A stretch of 64,000 nt of DNA from Plazaster borealis (GCA_021014325.1 CM037472.1:34248234-34312233), one strand, 5' to 3'; positions 13,381 to 26,705 are shown, counted from the first letter of the stretch. Numbers and translations are program-made. The notes: a model not told the origin generated them from the sequence alone.

Positions 13381-14459
13381 GATTGATTTTCACTTGAATC
13401 AAAATGATGGCATTGACGTGTGTTTTTTCCCTTTTTTTTTAATAAACGAGAAGGTTCCTTCGTATTGAACACCTTAAAAGACTCTTCTGCGTGGGTCGAC
13501 CTCCAAGAAAACTGAGTTTTTGCCACAGGTTTATGTCAACACCGGCTTCAAAAACAAGAATATAATATAGCCGCGGAATTTTCAAAGCGAAACAAATTTT
13601 GCTTGATTGGGATGTTTTGACAGAAAGCAGTCTCGGTTTAAGAAAAAAATTAAAAGCTCGAAAGCAATAACACTGAGCATTGTTTTCGACTGAAACTGAA
13701 ATCATATCTGATTGCCTATGATTGAGCTGGGGAATAAACATTGCAGCTTCCACAAGTGCATATCAACACTTTAACAAGTGTCTTTTGTGGAAAGGCATTT
13801 AATTTCGACATAGCCTTCATACGAAAATTAATGTTGTCTCCCAAAAACAACAGTAATCCTCTTTTTTCTCCAATGTTTGTAAAGTGATTCTGCTTCATCA
13901 GTGTGTCCTTTTCACTCAAAACTGCAAGTTCTGAGATTATAATTGTTTTTGTCAGAAACCAAATTTGCATTCGATTATAATGTGATGAGCTTCGTTCCCA
14001 ATTACCATGGGTCATTGACCTCGCAAAGTCATCGAGATGAAACTTGTGGGTCTCATCCTACAGCAGTCTTGAAATCACCAGAGCCTTTATTTATCAAGCT
14101 TGGAAGGAATTATGTCATGGCAATTGACATCATCCTCAATAACAAATTATCTAAAATGAATAAAATACGAATTTGAAGGTATACAGGATTGGTAATGATA
14201 CAAAACAGCATTGTTTAATTTTTGTCTGAAAGCTTACTAATTACGAAGTTCCATACCAAAATATGAGATATTTCCCTCTGAAACGAAGTTGTAATTCGAG
14301 AAAAGTGTTTCTGAAAACCTGTAAAAACCAGCAACATCTGATTTCGGTTGTGACAACCAAAATTAAAGACAATGTGTTTATACATGCAGAAAATTGTGCA
14401 TGGTTTGTCACTATTTTCTCCTGACTCACACAACGGATTTTCTTCTATCATTATATTCT

Positions 14460-14550
14460 TGCAACTTTTATGCCCATATTTTCACAGGTTTGTTATTTGA
14501 TGCATGTTGGGGCACACCAAGTGGGGATACTGGTCTTCGACAATTACCAA
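14460..14550 (-). mobile_element. Fragment related to the TTAA MITE
   Basis: Contains the inner end of the family (TTCACAGGTTTGTTATTT, ACTGGTCTTCGACAATTACC) but no intact terminal repeat. A similar worn fragment is at 11,260-11,375. Confidence 0.5.
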
Positions 14551-15013
14551 AAGTATAAGAGTTGGGGAAAGTGGTGTGTGTTGGAGATTCTGATATGGAT
14601 TATCCGACTGGTTCAGTCATTAGTATTATATAGGCAGTTATGTACCACCAGGTACGCCTACGCTTCAAATCAAGATACATGAACAAATAGCTTTAAAGCT
14701 TATAAAACGCTTTTATCTCATTTCAATTCCGATGAGGAGCTAAGAAATGGTGCTTTTCTTTCGATATATATTTATACTAAATTAGTAGGGGAGATGGCCT
14801 TCTTTAGCCTTTGATCCAGACCGGACCTTTGTCAGAGGCACAAACAATACTTTGTTTGTGATTAAACCATTGAATGTAAACCATTCGGAATGTGTTTTTG
14901 TGTTTTGGGGCCATCTGCTCAATCATTTAAATGCAACATTCCCTCCTTGCCTTGTATTAATTTAAATGCCCTACTTAGGCCTATACGAGAAAAGAAACAA
15001 ACACAAAAAAACC

Positions 15014-15041
15014 TTCTAGAGAATAATTATTCTCTAGAAGT
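15014..15041. repeat. Perfect palindrome CTTCTAGAGAATAATT...
   Basis: Fourteen-base arms CTTCTAGAGAATAA/TTATTCTCTAGAAG with no spacer. No further element structure is seen. Confidence 0.85.
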
Positions 15042-15305
15042 TTAACCAGATCCGGTAAATGGGAATGCCTCTCTAAATTCACGTTTTTTGTTTTTTGTGG
15101 TTTTTGTTTGTTATGAATATTAATCTACCTCATTTCTGGCGTTATTTAGTTGTGTAAAATTCACCAGAGAGGTTTTTTGTTATAATGAGCTTGCTTTAAC
15201 TGTGTTTGAATTATTGACTAGTTCGCCTACGTGCGCTTCCATTAATATCACACATGTACATGGAGTGGATAACTATTTTATGCGAGTTTGTTTATTGTTT
15301 TACTT

Positions 15306-15677
15306 GAAGGCCCTGTACACGTTTAATAATTATACTCAAAATATATATCAGCATAAAACTGACTTGGTAACGAGCAACAGAGAGCTGTCGATAGTATAAC
15401 ACATTGTGAGAAACGACTCCCTCTGAAGTAACGTAGTTTTTGAGAAAGAGGTAGTTTCTCACTAAAATAATAAAAATTTCTTGCAAGAAGTTTTTATTCC
15501 TACATCTGAAAGCACACAAATTTGTACAAGGGTGTTTTTTCTTTCATCATTTTCTTGCAACTTCGATGACCAATTGAGCCCAAATTTTCACAGGCTTGTT
15601 ATTTTATGCATATGTTGGGATACACCGAATGAGAACACTGGTCTTTGACAATTACCAAAGGTTTACGATGCCTTTAA
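15306..15677 (-). mobile_element. TTAA MITE, copy 4
   Basis: Full-length inverse copy. The left end is slightly worn (AGGCCCTGTACACG); the right end is ATGCCTTTAA. Confidence 0.88.
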
Positions 15678-15798
15678 ATATAACTTGGTATTAAGGCCTG
15701 TCTATAACACAAACACAATGTGTGATATGGTATTTTGGCTGGTAACCTTTTTCCGGTAAGAATTTGTTGTGCTTTGGCTTTATATCAATCAGTAGATA

Positions 15799-15930
15799 TT
15801 AAAGGCATCACACACGTTTGGTAATTGGAGCGTATTGTTTGTTTCAAACCTATATAGTTGTAGATAGGCCTATATACCATAAAACTAACCTGTGAAAAAT
15901 TCATTTCAAAGGGTGGTAGCGTTTTATACA
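15799..15930 (+). mobile_element. Second TTAA MITE family, left fragment
   Basis: Starts AAAGGCATCACACACGTTTG and shares TGAAAAATTCATTTCAAAGG with the copy at 44.5 kb, then ends. Confidence 0.6.
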
Positions 15931-16429
15931 GTGCAAAATGCTAAATATTCAAACAAAACAAAAAAGAGAAAATTATCCATTGACTCTTGAACTTTTATCC
16001 TTTGCTCAATTTGATATGGGGAGTCCCAAGGCCCGTCGAGTTATTCTCCCTCCAAATAAAAACACCCCTACACCGGTGTAATTTTCCAAACGTCCGCGCG
16101 TCAATCTTGAAAAATTTCCCAACACCTCCCGGCAAATAGGACCATTTTTTCAGGGCCTATGTCATCCAAAATACCTCAAGTTGGAAGTCAACAACAACCC
16201 CCAAGTCACAATTGGGCAATTTTATTTTACACTGTACCCCTTTTATTTGGCTCTCAAATCTGTCTAATATAGAATATTTTGAGGGCCTACTAAATATTAA
16301 TGAGGCCGACGCTCTGGTCTCTCCCTATTTAGTGGGGTGCATTCGTGCAGGTGACTTTTACCAAACATGAAATGTCGTACAGTGCGCAAAGCAGACAGTA
16401 CACGGTGTGCTTGGATGTCTTTAACTTTA

Positions 16430-16931
16430 AGGGGCTCTAAGATTTAAATCATTTTCGTGCTTCGCTCATTTTCCAATAGTTAAAGTCCTTATGAAAATGA
16501 GGAAGAGAAATACAGTTCTCTAACCTCACGTTAAAATGGTGTAAAATGCCACTATGTTTGATACTCTTCAAGTGCAATTTTGGTCAAAATCAAGTAAAAA
16601 ATTCAATGACGTCACATTTTAAATATAATGGTCTTTTTTGCATGTTTGTACAGTAATTGTTTTAATTTGTTTTATGATATTCAGTCAAAAACAGCATTCT
16701 ATTTGGCCTTTTGACTGGCGCAAAAATTCCCCTTTAGAAAGTATACAGACCCCGTTGTTTTGGATGTTCGATGTCGTAAAGATTCAAATTTCGCCCTGAA
16801 AGCGTATCAAATAGAAACGGCATTTTACACCATGAGGTTAGAGACTTGTGATTCTCCCGCCCCCACTTTCACGAGGACTGCATCTATTGGAAAATGAGTG
16901 GATCGCAAAACTGAATTTGACCTCGGAGCCT
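16430..16931. mobile_element. CCAAGGTCAAATT-type MITE, uninterrupted copy
   Basis: Worn left end GGGGCTCTAAGATTTAAAT and right end ATTTGACCTCGGAGCC are inverted copies. Shares CTCACGTTAAAATGGTGTAA, ATTCAGTCAAAA and TACACCATGAGGTTAGAG with 7,845-8,250. Confidence 0.75.
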
Positions 16932-18378
16932 CTCTTTCGCTGATCTTTCGCTGACACCATCATAATCTACACACACGGTTTCACCATAGTACTGCTATGT
17001 TTATAATAGCGTGTCAAATAGTTTGGTTGTTGTTGTTTGTTTGTTTGTATGTTTTTTTAATTTCTTTTTTAAACACAATACCTTTCAAATAGTCTCAACC
17101 ATCTGACACTGACAATAAAATAAATTCCAACCCGTCAAGCCATCTGGAAGCCGTCTGTTGAAGACATCACGATGATTAATTTCAGCCAAGAATATTATTT
17201 TTGTTATTACAATAGGTAAAGGTATGATACAGGATTATTCAGGATCCTAACAACAAAACCGCAGACAGTGTTCATGTTTTGCGTAACCAACAATATAGGC
17301 TACATGAAATAACAAACCTGTGAAAGTTTGGGACTTTAGCCGTCGTGTGAGTCAGGAGAAAATAGTGAAAAACATGTAAACACGTTGTCTTTAATCTGGT
17401 AGCAGTGCCTACTTGTAACAACCGAAATCAGCTGTTGCGTTTTTTTTTAATATGACTTCATTTCAGAGGGAAATATTTCACATAAAAGAATGTTCTAGTA
17501 TGAACTTCATAATCAGTAAGCTTTCGGACCATTAAACAATGTTGCTTTATCCTTACCAAATCTGCATAGACCTATATAACACCTTTAAGTTAGATATCTC
17601 ACATTTGTTTACCACTATGCCTACCAACAAATGCCTCACATTAGAAATATACTTGAGCACAGCGTGCTACTTCATTTTCAATAGCATATACGAGGAAATG
17701 AAAATCTCGACCGGATCTTTTCAAGAATCACCAAGGCTATGGACAAGTGGCCCAGACACGGAGGCACTTGGCTTATGGTGCCTCCGTGAAGTACAGGTCT
17801 TTATTTAGGTCAGACATAAAATATTGTACACTTGATCCATCTGTCTGACCATTCAATATGGTATCATCCACGTGATTTTGAACGATTGATGCGCAATGTC
17901 TGCCTAAAAGTTTTGTAATAATGGTGAATGCGTACAAAGGACGAAGACTGTTTTCTGCATTTTGTTCCACCACAGACAACGCATGATTGATGCTTTCGAA
18001 TGGCTAGGAAAACATATTATCGAGAAGTCATGACGTACTTGTATCAACTTCTTACTCCTTTTTTTGTTATAGATTTACTGACATGATATTAAATTGCCAT
18101 GCTTGTATGTAAGCCTATACACCGTAAACATACATAGCTTGGTAAGCAACAACGACTAAGTAATTTGCATGCATTAGCCTATTGATCACGTACCAACAAT
18201 GTGATACAAAAGTTGCCGGGTTTTTTTTTAACAGGAAGAAGATAGGTTTTAAAGCTACATCTGGGATCATGGATTCAACATAAATGAGTCACTTTAGTCA
18301 TGGAGCAGGGTTTCATGTCATCAGCAAACGATAAGTATATGGAATTATTGTTTTTTCAAATTTGTTGGCAGTTCATAT
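16932..18378. other. No gene seen
   Basis: AT-rich. 17,290-17,560 resembles 14,190-14,450 inverted (shared ATTTCCCTCTGAAA, CAACCGAAATCAG), so it is another worn repeat. No coding support. Confidence 0.5.
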
Positions 18379-18878
18379 AAGGCCCCATAAAACAAATTGT
18401 TGATCGTCACCGCCCGACCCTACGAGACCCCCCCCCGACACCATTTATTTTTTTAAATTAATCATAAACAACGGTATTTCCAATGATCTTTTCAGTCAAA
18501 TTTGGCTTCCAGATTTTTCAGCTGATATTTTTTTAAAAAATCCATAGGTTGGAAATAGATGTGAAGAAAGGTTGTTCATGTTGGCAAAAACAAGAACAAT
18601 TCTTCAAATATTTACTTAGGCTACACTTCGTTTTAGTTTTTTGAAAATGTTTACAGAAAATATCATCTATAGGAGTGAAATGATTTTCAAAAATCAATTA
18701 AAAACATAAAAATCACACAAACCCTCTGTTTTATAGTGATTGTTATGATTTCTTTATTCTTTATTTAATATTTTGCCGTGTCAACCCCCCCCAAAAAACA
18801 ACAAAAACAACCCGCCCTCCCACCCCCACTTCCCACAAAAAAAAGGACGATCAACAATTTTGTTTTAATGTGGCCTAA
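18379..18878. mobile_element. MITE with AACAAATTGTTGATCGTC ends
   Basis: Ends AAGGCCCCATAAAACAAATT (then GTTGATCGTC) and GACGATCAACAATTTTGTTT (then TAATGTGGCCT) are inverted. The interior has C-rich and A-rich runs. Confidence 0.75.
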
Positions 18879-18979
18879 CACTTTGCTAAGCAAAAGTAAG
18901 CAGGACATCAGTCATACGTGGGGTGATTATGGTTTTTTTTCCTGCTCGTAACCTTATTCTAGCAAAAATGTTTTGTATT

Positions 18980-19270
18980 TTAAGGCACTGATTACGTTTG
19001 GTAATTGTCAAAGACCAGTATTCTCACTTGGTGTATCCCAACATATGTTGTACAAATTTGTGTGCTTTCAGATAGGAATAAAAACTTCTTGCAAGAAGTT
19101 TTTATTATTTCAGTGGGAAATTACCTCTTTCTCAAAAACTACGTTACTTCAGAGGGAGTCGTTTCTCACAATGTTTTATACTATCAACAGCTCTTCGTTG
19201 CTCGTTACCAAGTAAGTTTTTATGCTAATAAATATTTTGAGTAATTACCAAACGTGTACAGTGCCTTTAA
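18980..19270 (+). mobile_element. TTAA MITE, copy 5, internally deleted
   Basis: Same ends, but about 80 bp shorter: the segment between CCCAACATATG and TTGTACAAATTTGTG is missing. Confidence 0.88.
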
Positions 19271-19599
19271 GCAGCTCTAAGAAATTTGAGCCAGTGCCGA
19301 GTGGTGACTATCTTATTCACCTTGGAGTTGGATTCTACTCACTGCATGCTTCCCTTCTATAAGGGACACGTATCCAAATAGAAATATAAATCAAAGTGAC
19401 TCATTAAACTTGAGAGGCCAAGAAACGTCAGGCCTTTAACTATTTTTGTCAATAAAAGGTCTTTTTGGTTCAAGCAGTTGGCAACAGCTAATTCTATATT
19501 CCTATTTCAACTATTTCAACAGTTTAATAACATTGTTGATAGAGTGCCATTAAAATGATCGAATGAAAATGTTCTCCCTCAAAGATATTCATACGTACA

Positions 19600-19755
19600 T
19601 CTAGCGGCGAAAATAAGGTAAATTTTGAGTGGCCACAAGGGGTGCATCATTTGTTCGGGTGGGATTTGTGCTACTTTTCGGGCAAATTTAAACTGTAGCT
19701 TCCGTTTGCATTTTTCTCAGACTGGCCCCTTATCAGCACTCTTGTTATGCCGTTT
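19600..19755 (-). mobile_element. Dispersed repeat, 3' fragment related to 1,012-1,405
   Basis: Reverse complement shares AAAAATGCAAACGGAA and ACCCCTTGTGGCCACT-like stretches with 1,270-1,380. Confidence 0.5.
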
Positions 19756-20010
19756 ACTGTTTTTAATCAGATAAAGGTAACAACAATTACCGGTACATTG
19801 TCTGTACATGATAGAAAAATTGCAATTAATTGCATTACATTTTATTCTGGAAGCTTCTAATCATAAAGATCCATATTTCAATGGAAGAAGCACGTGCCCC
19901 CACCCCGTCCCCTTTAACCTTTTTACGCAGTTCTGGTTCCCCGGCAATGGCCAGAAAAATTCCTCTATAATTTTTTTGTTTTTTGTTTGTAATAATCAAT
20001 TTTAATTTGT

Positions 20011-21122
20011 CGATTACATTATACATAGAGTGGTTGTCCATGTGAGCCAACGTTCGTACCGGTCCATGCATTGTTTGTAATGTTGAATAAATTGGTTTAC
20101 GGCAGAGCAAATCAAGGCCATCGTATAATAAGTTCGAAAAAACACATACAAACTAAAAACAGCACAAAGGGCAATGCCGAGAAGAATGCTACAAATATCA
20201 ATCCAGGGCAAAATAAGATGCAGTGATATAAGGTGATATCTTCAAATGTTGTAAACACTTTAATCTTTACACAATATAAGAGACGGGAACATTCGTAAAT
20301 GATTTGTTTTGCGTTGCTATAACTGCTTTAGTAATATTAATTATTTAATAACAATCATAAATTTGGCGTAAACGACATTTATTATATATTTGTTTAAGAA
20401 TGTGTACGTTGCCTCAGAATTAACATTTCCTACGGCAAATGCTCCCATCCATCGCAATGTTATTTTTCCGATGACATTATACATGGAGTGGTTGTCCATG
20501 TGAGCCAACGTTCGTACCGGTCCGTTTGTAATGTTGAATAAATTGGTTTACGGCAGAGCAAATCAAGGCCATAATAATAATAATAATGCAGTTCTTATAT
20601 AGCGCTTTATACTCCCGATGTGTGTCTCAAAGCCATCGTATAATAAGTTCGAACAAAACACATACAAACTAAAAACAGCACAAAGGGCAATGCAGAGAAG
20701 ATTGCTACAAATATCCACCCGGGACCAAATAAGATGCAGTGATATAAGGTGATATCTTCAAATGTTGTAAACACTTAAACTTTACACAAAAGAAGAGACA
20801 GGAACATTCGTAAATGATTTGTTTTACGTTGCTTTAACTGCTTTAGTAATTTTAATAATTTAATAACAATCATAAATTTGGCGTAAACGACATTTATTAT
20901 ATATCTGTTTAAGATGTGTACGTTGCATCACGCCAAATGCTCCCGTCCATCGCAATTTGATTGTGCATTGTTTGTAATGTTGAATAAATTGGTTTACGGC
21001 AGAGCAAATCAAGGCCATCGTATAATAAGTTCGAACAAAACATATACAAACTACAAACAGCACAAAGGGCAATGGAGAGAAGAATGCTACAAATATCAAT
21101 CCAGGGCATAATAAGATGCGGT
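20011..21122 (+). repeat. 458-bp tandem duplication, about 2.4 copies
   Basis: Copy 1 starts near 20,011, copy 2 near 20,469, and a partial third near 20,960. They share GAGTGGTTGTCCATGTGAGC, GTAATGTTGAATAAATTGGT and ATAAATTTGGCGTAAACGAC. Copy 2 carries a 59-bp insertion. A minus-strand frame ending in TMALICSAVNQFIQHYKQ persists in copies 1 and 3, but no family is recognised. Confidence 0.88.
20573..20631. mobile_element. 59-bp insertion with GCCAT duplication
   Basis: Begins with (AAT)n and GCAGTTCTTATATAGCGCTT. It is absent from copy 1 of the surrounding duplication and flanked by GCCAT at 20568-20572 and 20632-20636. A similar start motif occurs at 61,035-61,060. Confidence 0.65.
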
Positions 21123-21149
21123 GATATAAGAAAGAAAACAGGAGTAAAA

Positions 21150-21390
21150 GGACAATTGTAAAAATCAGGGAGGTTAAGTGGAGATGGGCTGGAAACGTGG
21201 CTCGCGTAGACCAAGAACAGGGAAGAGGAAACGAGGCAGACAGAAAAAGAGGTTGGGATACGACATTCCTAATAGGGTACAACATGCATATAACAAGCAC
21301 AAGACAGAGGAAAATGGCGAGCACATGAAGAGGGCTACATCCGACACTGGGGATGAACCCGGCCTAGGCAATGCAAGGCAATCGAAATAA
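21150..21390 (+). pseudogene. LINE reverse-transcriptase 3' remnant
   Basis: One frame reads KIREVKWRWAGNVAR, then a Gly/Arg/Lys-rich stretch. This resembles the C-terminal IRxxKWxWAGHVAR...GRPxxRW motif of non-LTR retrotransposon polyproteins. It is short and frameshifted. Confidence 0.5.
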
Positions 21391-23710
21391 GCAGTGATGA
21401 TTTGAAGGATCTAACCAATCCATAAACCCATGTTGCACCGAGATATCAGGGGATGAGCAAGGATATTACTGATTTATAAACTTCCAAATCACATCAGGGA
21501 CGCAACATCTTTCAACAAATTTAAGACACACTTAAGAAAGCCCAGTTGTTTCGGGAGGCCTACTATCAGTGATTTATTTATTTCTTCTTTCCCTTAGCGC
21601 CTTGGAGCAAACTTTTGATTATAAATATTGACCGATTGATTGAATTAATAAGAGAAGTTTACGTCCTTTTTAGTCTCACCAGAGTTGGGGATCCATAATT
21701 TTAAACAAAATATACAGATGTGTGGTCCCATGTATAATATATATCTGCTTTTTAATAATCTAAGGACAAAGCAACCAGCTTCCACTCCCCCGGGATCATC
21801 ACCAGTGGCTGGTGAAAGATGAAAGGTTGTGATATGGAGTCCATGAATAGAACCAAGGTGACACAAACTAAACGACAACAAAAACCCACAGCGAGGGTTT
21901 TGTCACACAACTTGTTCATTATTCAAACGAAGAACTTCAGCTGTTTCTGAACACGGTAAACAGCAAATAGATAATGCTAAATTCATAGATCTTTACAAAA
22001 GTGGCCTCGTGAATAAATAACCGGCCACGGCAAATGTTATTACTCTGAATAACGTATGAACCCGTAAGTAGTTCTACGAATGCGTTATGAATTCAGCTGG
22101 TCTTAAGTGAAGGGCGAGATATTAAAAAAGTGTCTCCTGTCGCAATAATTTAAACTTTTTGCGAAACCGTTAGGCCTATAGGATTTTCCAAACACAACTT
22201 TGGAAGTTTTCTACTTTACCAGAGCAGAGATAGGGAAACTGGCAGCAAAAACCAGTATGTGGCAGTTGCGGATACATGCGAGCTGTGTTCAGCATAGAGA
22301 AACAATTATATGTATAAACCTTTTATCATGCTGCCAGCATATTGGTCATGTACCCTGTATCCAATAACAGTAATGAATGCTATAATATTCATTGAACAAG
22401 AAGGAACCAGACTATTTCTCCTTCCAGCCTCGGTTTGATTACATTGATTTGAATGGTAGAAAATCAAAATGGCTGCACCATGATAAAGGTCTATATACTG
22501 ATGATCGGCTATAAACAGAAATATGGGTGGGGAAGTTGTTTCTACATCATCCAATGATGGCCTTAGCTCTTTCCGTGTGTTACATTTTATTTACTCATTT
22601 ATTTATTTATTTATTTAATGAAAATACTGCGTGGGTCGGGGTCGGTGGGACAAGGGGACGGGGTGAGTATCTAAAAACTGCACAATTCATGGGAGAAGAA
22701 CGGGTTGGGAAAGAGAAGAATCGCAGCGTGAGCATCTGCGTACACTGTAGGTCTGTCTTTTTAACATCTTGTTCAGAGCGCCAGAGCAGGTATGGGGGCA
22801 ATTATTCGAACGATCCACGTGCACATCTGCACATCTCCAGTAAAGCTAGTTCCTAAGTGTCTTTGCAATTAAACCTTTACAAGTGTAGGGATTTTCCACA
22901 GAGTCGAGAGGCTTGGGATTGTGAGGGGTGCTACTTGTTCATTATGAAGGGGTTATGTGTTCAGTACGTCAAAACACTTGCAGTTCTAAGCTGGGCTTCC
23001 TAAACCCAATTTGGCTGACTGAATGCAGAATTCGCCAGAGCATCGCATTGCAAAGTGAAGACGTTTGACCAAAGAAGGAGTTTAAAAGACCAATGTGTAT
23101 AGAGTTAACCATTTTCAAAAGGCAAATTATTTATACACTGGAGGATGTTATGCTGAAAACTTTACTTCTTTTGTTGCTGTGTAGATTATTGTTATCAAAC
23201 GTCTAAAACAATCTGTAACTTATATAAGGCCGAGTAAAACACAACAACAACATGTTTAGCGTCCGATTTCCTGAAAACAGGGAAGCGGGAGGGTTTTTTA
23301 TTAATTAATTTTGTTTTCAAGATGGCCGCCATTCCTGTTCAGCGCACAATAACGAAAGAATCATGTTATTTATAGAAACGACATTGAACATGTTTACAGT
23401 GGTTTTATTTAATAGCTTGTTCAGTTGAAAACCATAACGGTGAAACTTCAAATAGTTTTTGGCTAAATGCGGACGGACAGTCGGATGGTATTTCGGATGG
23501 GCGGATAGAGGAATACAACTTGCAAAGCAAGGACAGACTAACAAAAGAAAAACACGACGCAAAGTCAAATACAGATTTGTGTTAATACAGATGGAAATAA
23601 TGATCCAAATCTTTCAGCCGACTTGACTCTACAGTATCAGATCCGTATAGTACCCAACGACAACTATATGAAGTGTCGCTACAGTAGAACTGGACTCGTT
23701 GGCAAGGATG
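21391..23710. other. No gene seen
   Basis: Only short frames without splice or family support. Confidence 0.5.
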
Positions 23711-23720
23711 GAGTTATAAC

Positions 23721-23975
23721 ATAGAGTTATAATTATAATAGAACTAGATGGAGCACTCTAATCACAAACACGTAGCCGCGCTGGCCAACCATGGGTTCGA
23801 TTCCCTATGGGTAAATTACATACAAATTTCCCCTTACAAAATGTTGGTTGTGTAAACTGACACGTGACCTGTGTTTAGGATGGGTCAGCACCATTTTCTC
23901 AAGGGCTAAAAATGCTTCTTGTCAGGCCGTGTCACATGGCTTGGTACGCCCTCTAGTTCTATTATATAACTCTAT
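23721..23975. mobile_element. 255-bp TIR element with 10-bp target duplication
   Basis: Ends ATAGAGTTAT and ATAACTCTAT are perfect inverted copies, continuing through ATAGAACTAGA. The flanks GAGTTATAAC (23711-23720 and 23976-23985) are identical. A 9-10 bp duplication fits Mutator-like elements. An internal GGTTCGATTCCC resembles a tRNA B box. Confidence 0.75.
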
Positions 23976-24422
23976 GAGTTATAACAACAAATCAAACGAC
24001 CAATCGTTATATATGGTTGTAGCGCCCTCTATCCTAAACTCAAATTTGGCTAAATTTAGGACAAACTGTCGGTTCTAATTTGAAAGATCACTTCAAATAA
24101 ATATTTATATCAAAGTCGAGGAAATAATATTGGAATATCTGCCCCTGCAACGTTTTCTTGAAATAAATGAATAATACAAAATATTAAATAAAAAAAATCA
24201 CGCTTGCTTTGATCCATTGCTGCAATCGATTTGCATAAGTTGTGAATAATGTGCAAATAATTAATAATACTAATTGGATTTATTGAGCGTCTCACGCAGG
24301 TGCTGCTCCAACCCCGAGGCTAAAGATTTACATCATGAAAACTTCTTAATCTGTATTTTTTGTTTTTCCCCAGCACTCGCTGCATGCTCGCTCATCACCC
24401 CCTGGTATTGGTTAATTAAAAT

Positions 24423-24638
24423 GTGCCCATGGTAGCGAGGCTGGTCCAGAATCGTTTTCACAAAATGAGAATGCAAACTGGAAAGAGCTCACAGGGCAGA
24501 CTTCATCAGAGATTTGTAGAGTTTCTCGCTGGGTTCAGTTTGAAAAATAGAAAGGAACTGTTCGAGAGTGCTGAGGATGCAAATGAGGACTGGTGGCCAA
24601 ATTATTTGAATCCTTTGGCAAAGGCGCTTTATGACTGA
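24423..24638 (+). CDS. Unrecognised open frame, possible 3' exon
   Basis: After a TTTTTCCCCAG acceptor-like site at 24,373 and an in-frame stop, a frame runs from CCCATGGTAGCG to TGA. It reads RLVQNRFHKMRMQTGKSS and later EFLAGFSLKN and WWPNYLNPLAKALYD. Composition looks protein-like (amphipathic, Trp-rich end), but I recognise no family and see no partner exon. Confidence 0.25.
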   Translation: MPMVARLVQNRFHKMRMQTGKSSQGRLHQRFVEFLAGFSLKNRKELFESAEDANEDWWPNYLNPLAKALYD

Positions 24639-24639
24639 T

Positions 24640-26504
24640 TATTGTTATGTTAATTATGTACACAGGGAGGGACGAGTGTGTCATTTGGTGTAGAATGTAG
24701 ATGAATGACTTCAAAATAAAAGTTTTAATTCTATTTGTTTGGAGACTGTTTATCATCGGTGAAGAGTAAGGATTATTTGGGGTATTACAGATGTTGTTGG
24801 GTGAGCGAGTGACAAGCCTATTCGCTGCTTGCACGGATCCGCAATGTGCGTGTAGAGCCTCGATGTCGTGCTTCATTTGTATTGTATTTATGTATCTGTT
24901 TTGATGAAAGTGTCATTACATTACCGCGACTATACAGATTTATAAAATTCTCCTATTCACTGTGTCCCCAATTTGAGGCTCACACGCAAATGGCTGACCG
25001 TGCAAGGGGCGAATCGTATGGGTTTTGAAAGTGTTGACTTGTGAGATTTTCTGAAAGACTAGATTGGACCCAAAAATGTGATAATGGTTCACTGAACTTT
25101 GATTTCTGCTGTAAGTCCTTTTCACAAACCCCATTGTGGGTTGTGGCTCGGGATGAACAATGAGAACATGCTGGAGTATCATCAGATGTTATATTCTCAT
25201 CAAACATCGTGAGAAACTTGATATCAAGTATTGTCAAGTACCGGTAGCTGCCCCCGTCAAAAGCGATTCATTCCAACATCAAGTCGACTCATGGGTATTT
25301 CAAATAAATCACAAAATCGCCATCAATTGAGTTTTGAAGCATGGGCCCACGACATCCTTGTCGTCGTTGCTGACGTTTTGAACTAAAGAGGTGAATGTTT
25401 TTGAACTTCTCGTATGAGAAGTTTATTACTACACACAATAAGACAAGACAAATTGTGCAGTCAGTTTTACAGACTTCGGGTTCTGGGTTTTTTCTGAGCA
25501 GGGGAAATAGATCTTTATAACAGTTTGCATAAAATAAGTCCCTCCTTTTCAATTCAGAATACGCTACTCATACTAATATCAAATCGATGAACACCTAACA
25601 GTTAGAGAGTATACTATAATGTTTTATTACGAGCTACATTCTAGCAGTAGGCTATAAATATGTTTAACGTAATGATTTATGATTTTAAAAAAATGGCATT
25701 GGACAGTAAATCAGTTTTCACAAAAGGTCGTCGTGTGCCCGTCGAAAGTTATAGCAGAGAAAGGGCGCACGGGCAATAAAGTATGCCAAATTGTGTTTCA
25801 AGAAAACTGTTAAACTAGGCTTGAAAGTTTGTTCGATTTTTCTGCCATTCTTAAGTCATTATAGGAAGGTTAAATTCTGCATGGGAATGGGAAAACATGT
25901 GGTGGGGGTAATTCAACAGAGTCCTTATTGTTTTGTCAGGGAATATTTTCTTGATTTAAGACCTTCTTTTGATGGGACAAAATAGTACTTTGAGAGCCTG
26001 GAAAAATGGCGTATATAGAGCCATACGCCCTTCTTCCGGGCACATGGACGGGTGTAACCAGGCATTTGTGTTTGTTTGTTTAATGTTGTTGTTGTTCTTG
26101 TTGTGATTTTTTTTTTTTTTTTGGGGGGGGGGGCGAATAAGAATGGGGGGGGGCAAATATGAAAGAAAATGTACATCGGCTTGTTAGCGCTGCCCTTCGC
26201 GCAGCGGCGCATACAGGTGGAGTTGGACATTTTTCGAAAAAATAGCAAAATTCAAGCCATTTGTTCCATTTTGTTTTTGCGCATCATTTTTTTAAACATT
26301 TTGGGCGGACTTTTTCTGCTCCTTTTTGATTTGGGGGAGGATTTTCTTTGTTTGTATTTATTATTATTATTTTATATTATTTTTTGGAGGGGCTTCCGTC
26401 TCCCGCCCCCCCCCCCCTCTATGTTACGAGCCTGCCGGTACTTTTCTTTCAAGCTCCTTCGGTGTTCTCTTAATAATCATCCTCATGAAAAACAGTTTCA
26501 CTTC
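24640..26504. other. No gene seen
   Basis: Short frames, and T/G and C runs near 26,107-26,155 and 26,403. No supportable feature. Confidence 0.5.
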
Positions 26505-26705
26505 ACTCTAAAAACTCACGGGTCAGAATTGACCCGGATTCCGGGTACCATTTCTGGGTCTGACCCGGAAGTATAGGTTTTTGAACCGGATGCTGCGTCA
26601 ATTCGACCCATTTTGGGTTCATTTTGATACAGATTTTGACCCAGAATTGGGTCAGGCCCCACGGGACCTGGATCCAGTTCAATTCTTACCCGGACTTTTT
26701 GAAAT
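26505..26705. mobile_element. GGGTC-palindrome MITE, copy 3
   Basis: Starts CTCTAAAAACTCACGGGTCA with AATTGACCCGGATTCCGGGT next, and ends in a worn inverted copy. The interior repeats GACCCA/TGGGTC. Confidence 0.75.

Noticed and set aside
20860..21324. 154-codon hydrophobic minus-strand frame
   Set aside because: It spans the junction of the tandem duplication and the LINE remnant, so it is not a coherent gene.
23775..23812. tRNA from GGTTCGATTCCC
   Set aside because: Only the B box is convincing, and it lies inside a TIR element.
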